Shown: in pieces, positions 12,021 through 21,973 of the stretch
How positions within the stretch are numbered: position 1 is the stretch's first letter
How the letters are laid out: each line of letters begins with the position of its first letter
Assembly (NCBI GenBank): GCA_936440205.1
Contig: OW387148.1
Coordinates: 26,529,961-26,593,960 of the forward strand
Reading direction: 5' to 3'
From: Lepidonotus clava
Lineage: Eukaryota; Annelida; Polychaeta; Phyllodocida; Polynoidae
Length of the DNA stretch: 64,000 bases
Translations under genes and position numbers: made by a program
The notes under the pieces: model-generated
What the model was told of the DNA's origin: nothing
Database searches by the model: none
Seen by the model: the letters and a program-made list of their open reading frames with translations, nothing else

Positions 12021-12079
12021 TCTGGAAAGAACCCATAAGGATTGGCCAGACGTTAAACTACCCCAACAAACAAACAAAC
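12021..12079 (+). repeat. Retroposon 3' tail ending (CAAA)n, copy 1
   Basis: TCTGGAAAGAACCCATAAGG, then ATTGGCCAGACGTTAAAC and a CAAACAAACAAAC tail. Near-identical tails occur at 13214-13261 and 41909-41966. Only the end is recognisable. Confidence 0.6.
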
Positions 12080-13053
12080 CCTCCATGCTCAGGCTAATAT
12101 GAAATGCGAACACAATGGAAATGATATCTCATAAAAATTCTACAAAATTATGACTGGATATTATAGAAATAGTAAAATATGAGCTGTAGGCCCATCGCGC
12201 ACCCTGCATATGTGAAATACTATTTTTCTCACAACTAAGTATTTGTAGAAACTATAAAGCAATATTATGATTCAGTACAGTTGCCATGCCTAATTTGACA
12301 AATTATTGGGGTTTCTTTTCAAATAATTATTTTTTTTCTATAGGCCTATCTAAGGGCCATTAGTAAAAAATGCGGGATATACCACAGTGCGCGATACAAC
12401 CCTGTCTTACCCTATACAAACTACAGAGATTTCATGGAAGTATGGATGTACGGATACTGTGTTTTCTTCACTTTAAATTAAACAAAGAAATCTCGAAATC
12501 AAATATCAATTCATGTGTGCAAATCAAATATAAAATGAATCATACATTTATCTAAATCCATATACGGATTCATGGATGTACGGAAATGCAGGGATCAACG
12601 ATATGCATACCTTTTTTTGATATGTCTATTTATTCCATAGAGTGAAAATGTTCAATAGAAAACCTACATGGAGCATCAGAAACTATCAATAACAAGTTAT
12701 CTGGAAAATAATTGCTGACATCTTGACAATTCCTAATAATGCATACTGGAAATGTTTTGTTGATATTGTGGTGGCACACTGATCGGGGGATTTCCCAGGC
12801 TTTGAGACCATGATGTTACTAAAAATAGCACAGCCAATGAAAAAATAGTTCTCTGTAGTGGCACAAGGTGTAGCTCTGACCAATCACATTCATGTTTTCA
12901 ACGCCCATGAACGTACCTACTGGGCCTGCTCACAAACTGTACTAAAGAGCTCCTTTCCGCGCCATCTGACTACCGTGAAACTATGATTTCGTAGCAATCA
13001 GAAGCTAGTGGTAGTGTGGGCCTGCTCAGTGGGGACGCCTAACGGACTACCCA
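12080..13053. other. Intergenic, no gene recognised
   Basis: AT-rich sequence with short unrelated ORFs. It has a loose repeat of ATGGATGTACGGA (about 12442 and 12573). Nothing else is supported. Confidence 0.4.
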
Positions 13054-13213
13054 CAGGGGCGGGCCCAGGAATTTGTAGAGGGGGGGAGGAGGCCCAAAAA
13101 CATGAATGTACGGGGGAGGGGGGCCCTTTTTAAACATGATTTAACAGGGGAAGGGGGGGGGGGGGGGGGCAAGGCCCGGCCGCCCCCCCCCCCCCCCCCT
13201 GGATCCGCCCCTG
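13054..13213. mobile_element. MITE family C (CAGGGGCGG ends), copy 1
   Basis: Starts CAGGGGCGGGCCCAGGAATT and ends CTGGATCCGCCCCTG, an inverted pair, with long G and C runs between. A near-identical copy lies at 24062-24220 and a diverged one at 21159-21361. CAGGGGCGGATCC-type ends are common in hAT-like non-autonomous elements. No clean 8-bp target duplication could be confirmed. Confidence 0.72.
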
Positions 13214-13261
13214 ACCCATAAGGGTTGGCTGGACGTTAAACTACCCCAACAAACAAACAAA
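13214..13261 (+). repeat. Retroposon 3' tail ending (CAAA)n, copy 2
   Basis: ACCCATAAGGGTTGGCTGGA, CGTTAAACTACCCC and CAAACAAACAAA, the same tail as at 12021 and 41909. It abuts the MITE on its left, which probably inserted into it. Confidence 0.58.
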
Positions 13262-13286
13262 GAAACATACTTACAGAAAATCTCTT

Positions 13287-13498
13287 TCAGAGGTACGTAT
13301 GTAAGTATGCACATATGTGTGTATGTGTGTGCGTGTGTGCGTGTGTGTGTGCGTGTGTGCGTGTGTGCGTGTGTACGTGTGTGCGTGTGTACGTGTGTAC
13401 GTATGTACGTATGTACGTATACATGTACGTTACGTATGTACGTATGTACGTATGTACGTATGTACGTATGTACGTATGTATGTATGTATGTAGGTATA
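13287..13498. repeat. Compound microsatellite (GTGTGC)n then (GTACGTAT)n
   Basis: About 200 bp of almost unbroken purine-pyrimidine alternation: GTGTGCGTGTGT units, then GTGTAC units, then about eight GTACGTAT units ending in (GTAT)n. Open reading frames over it on both strands are artefacts of the repeat. Confidence 0.9.
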
Positions 13499-13506
13499 CT
13501 TACCTT

Positions 13507-13749
13507 TAAGGGCCATACCCACAAAGCCATTTTACCGGCGACGGGTGACGGTAAAAACGGTCATTGTCGTCGCCGGGCGACAGTAAAATCAAGCAAGTTC
13601 GATATTTTACCGGCGATTTTACCGAGAATTGCACCATACCATTGGGGAGTCGCTCAGCGATCCTGCACTGCTCGGCAACTGTGCCGCCGATTCTCTCAGA
13701 GGCCCGTCGCCCAGCGACGGTAAAGTCGCTTAGTGGGTATGGGGCTTTA
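13507..13749. mobile_element. MITE family A, copy 3
   Basis: Ends TAAGGGCCATACCCAC and GTGGGTATGGGGCTTTA, inverted. Internally the arms pair further through TTTTACCGGCGACGGG and its complement, giving a nearly full-length hairpin. It abuts the microsatellite. Confidence 0.75.
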
Positions 13750-14166
13750 ATGGTTATTATTCGGAAATACACATGCAACCTCAAGAAACTTGTAAATAAT
13801 GGTTCCTCATAACACAGATTTGCTTCCCTCTCGAGGGAATTGGCAACATGCTACATTACAAAAATATTAAACTTAAAACAGATCGACCTACCTTCTGTTG
13901 GAATTTGTTGAAAACACATATGCTACTTTGAAAAACGGGTAAATCCTATGTGCGTGTGTGCCTAAAATAAAGCTTGAAATCTAGCTACATGTATATAACC
14001 GTCTTATCTATCTTGGATGCAGCGTTAAAACTGCTAACATTAAAGTAACAAAAGACTTTGCTGGAAAGTGCATTATTTACATGTGAAGTTAGTGAGTAAT
14101 TTATTATTCATAATGTATCTTTAGAAGGCGACAAGTTGTCCCTCGTACCTTTTAATTGTTTATTAC

Positions 14167-14270
14167 TCGGTACTCAGACACAGACAGTCACAGAAAGACG
14201 CAGACATACAAACATACAAACACAAACAGATGCACATACACAGACACAGATAGACACAGACACACAACCA
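14167..14270. repeat. Degenerate ACACAG-rich microsatellite
   Basis: Interspersed CAGACACAGA, CATACAAACA and AGATAGACACAG words in about 100 bp. It explains the short plus-strand ORF there. Confidence 0.6.
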
Positions 14271-15253
14271 GTCGTGGGAGATGGTGGCGTACGTATAGGG
14301 AAGGCTGGATTTGGGATTCATAGTTCCTCTTTAAAACGATGCAAATAATTTTAAAATATTCCTTTTAGTGGCTGAGATATACCTATTTTAATTTCCCTGT
14401 CCTTCATGCACAAACATCCCTGATTTAGCTCATATGTTTCCTTTTTTTAAATTTAATCGGTGACAAAGATCACCATTCAGTGGTTCCAAAATAAATGTTT
14501 TCTTAATCATGATCACAATGGGCCTAGCATTTGGACTATGGATTGTGTTTTCGTTTTGTATGCTGCTTTAGTCTTTTCCTTCTAAGGAATTGTTGTGTTT
14601 TCTGATCATCTTCTCGCATTGATTACATGAATCAGGTGAATCACTGATTTATCTTCAACATTTGTAACTGATTTTGATATTTCTTTGTATTGTCTAATCT
14701 ATGTTGCCATAATGATTCTTTAAATTCATCAGAAATTGTTAATGGTACATTGCATATTCTCTTATAAGTCCCTATTCATTGTGATTCAGGTTACATAGAG
14801 TGCTTACTGTACAACATAATTATTTTCATAATCAATGTTTTGCTTTTAGGTCCGAGGCACTCTTCTATTATTGATACCTTGGCAGTAACAGACTTGTGAC
14901 TGGTGAGCGACACACTCTCCAATCCTAGTAAGGATAACCTCAAACATTTAAAACTATCGTTGATACAACCGGGCTATATATGGGGATTTAGATTAGCGCA
15001 ACGTCTATATACATTGTCTTGTATTTAAAGTTAGCTCTTACTTACTCATGTTCACTAGAATTTTCTTCTTATTCCTTCGATGATCTGAATTCGGGGTCTT
15101 CTTCTTTCCTTCCTCTCAGTCTTTCTATAGAAAATTTCCACCTTTAAGCGCGGCAGAATAAGTTTCACATGGTACAAATCCTTTCATGCCAAATTTAAGG
15201 ATTTAATTGATCTCCTAAGCAAGTTTAAGCCATTTAAAAATTGTATTGTAATT
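14271..15253. other. Intergenic, no gene recognised
   Basis: AT-rich, no repeat or coding signal that I can support. Confidence 0.4.
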
Positions 15254-15420
15254 GGGGGCCTTCCATTTAGTACGTACGCAAAATTTCTGAAATTCTAGAC
15301 CCCGCGGCCCCCCCTTGGCCTAAATACACATTGGATATGTACAGTTATGTTCGCAAATTTTCAAAAATTCTAGAACCCCCATCCCCCCCTTGATGCATAT
15401 ATGTACTTAATGGAAGGCTC
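15254..15420. mobile_element. MITE family D, copy 1
   Basis: Left end GGGGCCTTCCATTTAGTACG and right end ATGTACTTAATGGAAGGC, inverted. AAAATTTCTGAAATTCTAGA and AAATTTTCAAAAATTCTAGA recur inside. The second copy is at 34722-34889. Confidence 0.7.
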
Positions 15421-16180
15421 GTTAGAATGATAATTTGATGTACGAGATCTTAACCCTTCTACAATTAGTGTAATGGCATATATTCAAGTTGTTGTTATCA
15501 GGCCGTGATCTTTGTGGTATGGTAATACATGTACTGTGACACCTTCTTACACCTCCCTGGGTCAGGTTCACTTTAAATTGATGCTACTCAATGTTATATA
15601 CACACTGGAAACTTTTGCACTTATCTCATCTAATTTGCGTTGTATTTCAAATTTGTAAAAAGTTTTGAAACCCCTTTGCCTTTGTCAATCAAATCTAAAT
15701 CTAAATTTTGATAAATCATGCATCTATAACTTACAAAATGGCTGCTCCAAATGCGAAGATTTCATGGAAATCACAATGAAGAGTAAAATTGACCCAATTT
15801 AGTTTTCAAGCATTTTCAGCCCTTATGATTTTATCTATTACGACCACATAATAAATATGTGGAGCTTCCCAGCCATGAACCTTGGACTGTGACCCAGGTG
15901 GGGGCTCTCTAGCCTTGACACTGGCCCAGATAGGTTGTCCTGTCCTTACTGAGGACCAAGGTCTGTATTTTCTGACCCACTTTTGCAGTGTGGGTTAGGG
16001 CACAATTAAATTTAAAATGTTGAATCTTTGCGTCACACAAGTAGATAATCGCTGATAATGGCAACTGGCCAAGGAAAATACGCTATTGGAATGATTACGG
16101 ATTGCCAACACCTCTCAGCGGCCCAGGGGGGCGACTCAATTCCTTTTCGCCCTGATATGTGTACCGGATTTCAGAAAGAG

Positions 16181-16500
16181 ACCCATTTTGAATGGCCTCA
16201 ACATTTGTAAAATGCACCCATATTGAATGTATCAATAGGTTTATACACCCATAGTGAATGGATTGGTTATTAAACAGACCCATTTGAATGGGTCCTGCTT
16301 TCAATATCTACTCATATTGAATGGTTAAAACTCAATACCAAGTACAATTGCTGCTCTAGATCTTCTGCAGGTGCCACCTATAGTGAATGTAGTGGAGGAG
16401 GGGAGAAATTACATCCATATTGAATGGGTTGTGATTTGAATATCTACCCATACCCTAATTTGACACCCATTTTGAATGAGAATTTATTCATTCATTCCAT
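16181..16500. repeat. Array of ACCCATATTGAATG words, about 31-35 bp apart
   Basis: Starts at about 16181, 16216, 16247, 16278, 16310, 16376, 16411 and 16466, each a variant of ACCCATNTTGAATG. Most lie one 31-35 bp step apart. One copy forms GACCCATTTGAATGGGTC, a stem of 8 bp with a 2-base loop. It is a degenerate minisatellite or a clustered binding site. Confidence 0.7.
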
Positions 16501-16810
16501 TCACTTCAGGCTGAAAAAGGACCCATTTCCTTCAAATTTGGGTACACACATCCGGGCATTAATGAATGCAATTAATGAATGCAATTTGTTCATGATAGAC
16601 AGAATCTCTAATCGTGAGACACTGATCAAGGTTTCCCTGATCAGCCAAATTAGTTACGAAGATATGGGACCTGGTATCCACCAATAGGCTTTTGTGTGCA
16701 ATATTTAAATGGGTGACTGATCATGAGCGGGTCCTACGACTTAATGTCCATTGTTTTGGTTAAAGGTATCATGCTGAAGGGAACCAGATTATGTTGTATA
16801 CATTTGGTGT

Positions 16811-16989
16811 AGGGGTTATCCATAAATGAAGTCACACAGAAGGGTGTGGGCGGGTAGGTTGAAAAGGGTGACACTGCTTGAAAACGTGCCTTATTTTCAT
16901 ATCAAAACAGAAAAGTGAGTGTAACTGGAGGTTAGTTGGGTTTGAAAAGTACACAGGGAAAGTATGACATCATTTATGGACTGCCGGTG
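16811..16989. mobile_element. MITE family E (TCCATAAATGATGTCAC ends), copy 1
   Basis: ATCCATAAATGAAGTCACAC at the left and GACATCATTTATGGAC at the right, inverted. The internal GTGACACTGCTTGAAAAC block is shared with the copy at 35433-35637. Confidence 0.72.
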
Positions 16990-19418
16990 TAGGTGCATGA
17001 GTCTTCGAACACTATTCTGAAAACCACTTGGTATGAAACATATGGCAATTATATGCCCTTAATTATTTTGATTTAGATGAACAGCTGTCAAGTGATTTTT
17101 GCATTGCTTTTTGTCATTTTCATAATAAAAAAAGAACCATTCGAAAAAATGTGTTTTAATACTTTGAAATGATATATGCATCTAGATGGGGGACTTTATT
17201 CTTTAATATGTAATAGTGCACCATTATGGGTAATTTTTGGTAGACATATGCAACATTATTTTGGTTCTTATTATATGCAACAATGGTCCGTTTCATTAAT
17301 CTAAGACCACACACTATGGGTATAAAGATGTGAGTTGCGCGGCCACCTCTTCTATCCGTATCGGTGTGACTGTTCAAACTAAGTGATAGTATCGCCGCCG
17401 AGTGGCCAAACCACGAACCTTGACCCCAAGATCGCCCAAATTTAGCCTATTTCAGAACTCCTTTTACAGTACTTAAACTTAAGCCCCATAGGGGAAAACA
17501 CTACAACGAGTTAACCTAGGTCGAAAGGGAATTTAGAAACCCTCAGAATAATTTTCTGATGGTTATTAAGTTGGTTAAAACCATTTGAACTGAAATTTTT
17601 GCAATGGGATGAGATTTGTTGCCACAATTCTGATGATGTTTTTCATATCATGCCAATCATTTACAGCAAATATTATGTGTTAAGAATTTTGTTTGGTTCA
17701 AAATGAAGCGATTTGATTGTATTTCGGATTAAAAATACTGCGATACATTATCCATCGAAGAACTTATTATATGGTCGATTTTCACCACTTTTCTGAGAAA
17801 AACATGAATAATTAATTAAGGTCCATATAACAGGCTTCAACATTTATCAATAAAATTCGCGAACTTTATTTTGTATCGAGATATCACAAATTCACCCAAC
17901 TTTTATGTATTTCTTGTGCCAAAAAACGCATTTTAAAAACCCCTCAATGTTGAGAGATAGGGCTCTAATTTCGTAAAATGTAATGACACCAGCCGGCAGC
18001 ACATTTGCAAAGTTTTGACAAACTAGAAATGTTAAGGGATTTTATGCACATAGGCCACCTATTGTCAAAATTGGTACAAATTTTTCCTCCAAATCCAAAA
18101 TCGTAAGAACATTCTGAGATACTCCATTCTGTCTGAAAATGCCATTAAATGGTTAAATAAATCAGTAAATAGACGTATGTGATACTTATAACACTATTTT
18201 ATTATCAAAAATACTTTTGGTTTTATTGTGTAACAGTTTTAGTTTTATTTTATTTCTTGTACTTACTGTTCATAGAGACTTGCAATCTATACCTGTCATT
18301 ACCCATTTTGACTTTTTTTTTTATATTTGTTTCACATGCTTGTACATGTGTTTGTTACAGTGTTATTTTGATCGTTATTTCATTGCATTAATTGTTGATT
18401 TTTAATGCTAATTGCCCTGGCTAACGAATACTGTCTGTGATAATAAATATTGCAATTAAAATTGAAATATAGTTTGTGTCCTCGTTTCCTCTCTAAAATC
18501 CTTCATTGGGCCTACTCTTGGACATTAAAAGATTATAATGTGTCGTAATAAATCAAAATAGTATTTTATAGAATTACTTGATATATAGGCCCATAAATGA
18601 ATTAAAATGACTAAATACTGTTATATACCACAATCATTAGATTACTTAGATAGTCACAATATATATCGGTAACCTCCTGTGATCCTCTATTTATCTATAA
18701 TATGATTTTTATTGTTTTACCTCTGATATTAGATTATATTGTAAAAAGAACCACACAAACAAGGATAATGTTCATGTCTTCCCGTATTATATATTGTATA
18801 TTATGTTATTATTATAACGTGATGTAAGAAGCCCACTACTCCCCGTACACATTAAATAAGTAAATAAACAAGGAGACAATGAATGTTTGATTGTTTGATA
18901 ACAGATGTACATGTTTATTGACCGTCTCCATGGCAGACATAGGGCGCATCATGTCTGGAGAATCTAAACATTGTATAACAAACCTAGAGATATATGTGAC
19001 AGTCCAAAGTCGTTACTAACTTGCTTGGGTGGACTCAGGATTTCAGGGAACCTAGTTTATATATCATTCAATAAATCTATTGTGTTAAAAGTGTATAATT
19101 TTATTTGCATTTATTTGTTAATATTCTTGGGTAACAATTTTGTAGTTTCTAAGGTTTCACAGCCTCCCTGGGTCCACTCAAATTCTATCTGACAGCTCGG
19201 AGACTGTAAGGTTCAGGATGTATTTCCAATCAGAAAACTTGTAACAAAATGTCAAAGTTAAGTACATTTAGAAATAGTTTGGGCTGGAGGTAAACTCATC
19301 CAAAACCATATTATCAAGATTATGTCTAAAATAATGTTTTGAAAACGCATAATTTATTTTACACAATCTTTTGAAATGATGAAAATGAATTTCATAAAGT
19401 CATGAATCTCACTGCCAT
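16990..19418. other. Intergenic, no gene recognised
   Basis: Long AT-rich stretch. Short ORFs (for example around 18179-18405) are hydrophobic only because of T-rich composition. No repeat ends found. Confidence 0.4.
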
Positions 19419-19746
19419 TTAAGGATAGACAACGCCTCTCAACGCCCAATTCGCGGGACTCCTTTTAGGTAAGTATAGGTAATTCAATGTTAAACATATA
19501 ATTATGGGTCTAATATGATCAAATTTGAGGTAGAACCAGATATTCATGTTTGAAAAATAAAAGTGATAAACCAATTTTCACCTTTAGCTTCTCAAATCTT
19601 AAAGTGGCAACTATTCATGAACGCTATTTCAACAGTTCTACTATTTGATATTCGTTATTATTCATATAGCTATAGCTTTATTAGAAAGCACAATATCAAT
19701 GTGCATTACTGTAAATGGTGCACCGAGAGGTGTTGTCTATCCTTAA
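19419..19746. mobile_element. Short inverted-repeat element, about 328 bp
   Basis: TTAAGGATAGACAACGCCTC at 19419 is matched by GAGGTGTTGTCTATCCTTAA ending at 19746. There is no coding inside, consistent with a MITE. Confidence 0.65.
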
Positions 19747-21054
19747 CTGACATGAATTAAAGCATTTGGATTTCAATAATGTTTGGAGAAATTGATCAAA
19801 TTGATTTAGACTGGCATTTGTGTGGCAATTAACCGGCCAAATATTACCAGGTCACATTTGTCCAAGGAAGAATTACGGACACTATTGATATCAAGCTAAT
19901 CCACACATTATCCCTTATTTAGCAGGTGAGAAAATAGGATTTACATTCTTTGAAGCTGACATACCTTTACATGTACATCATTTTTCATGATCTGAAAGAT
20001 TTACTATGAAATACAACAATAAAGACTATCATGGATAACAATGTCAGTCTTTCTAAACTTACGAGCAATGCATGCTATGGTATGTACATGTATGTTACGA
20101 TTAATAGATTCTTGTGTTATTTAAGTGGCAGTCTGTGTTAAATTGGGACAAAATCACACAGTTAATTGTGATTGTTCTGAACTGGACAACCATGCGTCAT
20201 TGTATTAATTATTATTTTTCTATGTTCACCTATGTACAAATATAAATACCTCAACGACCTATATACATCTACTGCGCATGCACCGACTGGGCAGCCAATC
20301 AGACGGCAGCTTACATTCAACTGTGTACATCTATTTATAGCACATCGGACTTAAATGCAGAAGTCATCAATTGTTTGGGATGTCCGAACAACCCAGTAAT
20401 GACTTCATTTACAGAGGAGAAATGTTGTATTCTTTTTACAATATTGAACTAGTACGTACCCTACTTCACCTCATTGCTTGAGTTAAAACTAACTGTCAAA
20501 AAATATATAAATAAACATATCCTCATCTCAAATGTTCTGTTTATGGTGTTGTAAAAGCTCTCACTGATGACTACATCTTTTTCTATGAGCACTTTTGCGA
20601 ACGACAATTATTTCCATTTCAAAAACAACTATTTCCTTTTCCAATAGTAACTTTTTTAAGCTCCAATACTCTTTCAATCGTCATTTGTCTTAATTGCAAA
20701 AATATACGCCGAACAATGTTGCACTTATAGGGCAAAATTAAGGAGAATTCCTCTGTTACATCATTCTATCAAACCATATACAATAACATAGAACTCGGCC
20801 GATAATTTGCGTTTGACATAATCTGTGTGTGAAATATCTTTACATTATGGCTTCCGCGTACTGTTGTGGTGGAAATTAATTCACATCAAAACAGTTCGTG
20901 TACAATTAACAACTAATGGTCTTGAGTAACAGCACCAATGTGCGTCGTTAAGTACAATACAAATACACAACGTAACGGTAGGAGAGAAAATAAATAACAA
21001 ATAAATAAATGCTTTCTCTTGCCACACTCCGCTACCAGCAATCAAATGTTCAAC
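19747..21054. other. Intergenic, no gene recognised
   Basis: AT-rich. Contains CTGCGCATGCACCGAC-type GC patches near 20270 but nothing interpretable. Confidence 0.4.
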
Positions 21055-21060
21055 TTTATT
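21055..21060 (-). terminator. Candidate poly(A) signal of the MCF2L-like gene
   Basis: AATAAA on the minus strand, about 815 bases after the stop codon. Another AATAAA lies at 21384-21389, about 490 bases after the stop. Either could end the transcript. Confidence 0.4.
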
Positions 21061-21158
21061 ACATGATAGACCTGGCAGAGATAGGTGATAGCCACTTCAT
21101 TTTACCTTGTCATTGTTATCCCTCATAATATGGAGAAACTAAAATGGCCATAAACCGT

Positions 21159-21361
21159 CCATGGCGGACCCAGGATTTGGCATGGATAGGTCGAATTGGA
21201 GGGTTGGGAGGGGGCACACATAGGCTTGGTATGTTCCTCATGTGTGCGATTTCACCCTGTTAGGCCCTTCCAAGAAAGGTGCCGAGGGACCCCCTGGACC
21301 CCCTGAACCCCCTGAACCCCTGGACCTCCTGGACCTCCTGGACCCCATGGATCCGCCCCTG
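21159..21361. mobile_element. MITE family C, diverged copy
   Basis: Ends CCATGGCGGACCCAGGATTT and CCCATGGATCCGCCCCTG, inverted. The right part has expanded into a CTGGACCTC/CCCTGAACC mini-repeat (about 21292-21345). It lies within the likely 3' untranslated region of the exchange-factor gene. Confidence 0.6.
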
Positions 21362-21875
21362 ATTGCAATGTTTCCCGTCTCTCTTTATTTTGAGAAATAT
21401 GCATTGTGCTCATGATTAAATGGCCGCTGCTATTTTCCAACATATCACACCATATTGAGTAACTATTGTACAACCTTTCTCCTTTCCTTGCTTAACGATT
21501 TTGGCACAGGACCCTGCGTGTAAGTAACGTTAGCTAGACCCGACTCAAAAATCCGACAAGTTCCTCACTGCATAGGAAATTCATAACATCAACTCCCACC
21601 AGTTTCATTCACGAATCCTTAGGAAAATCACATAATCCTTAAACAACATCCTTTGTCCAATCAAATTACAGCTTTCAACAGTTGCGACTAATCACATTCT
21701 AGTGCCTTCAAATTTACAATTAAAGCAATCAGGAACCATCTTGAATATTCACATCCGGGCCTTTTCCAAGGTGCGCGCGCAACTTTCTTGCTCTCATCCA
21801 ATGGAAAACCTCGTTTCTTGGCAGTTTTGGACCAGTATCACATAGTAGGACGATAGTGATTGGCTAGTAATTGGG

Positions 21876-21973
21876 TCAGACGAGTGTCTCCTCCGGGTGG
21901 ACGTCTGAGCTGCTCATGTTGCTATTGAAACTGGAACGACTCACATTGCGGCCTCCTAGTCCTCCTCCGGACT
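21876..21973 (-). CDS. MCF2L: MCF2L-like last coding exon, C-terminal tail
   Basis: Acceptor TTAATTTGCAG before 21973. It reads on in phase (2 bases, then 31 codons and TGA at 21876-21878). Gly/Ser-rich tail ending SDVHPEETLV, a class I PDZ-ligand pattern (T-x-V). Confidence 0.9.

Noticed and set aside
13141-13812. Several ORFs on both strands of 64-138 codons
   Set aside because: They run through the Tyr/Val/Cys- or Thr/His-coding microsatellite and the MITEs beside it.
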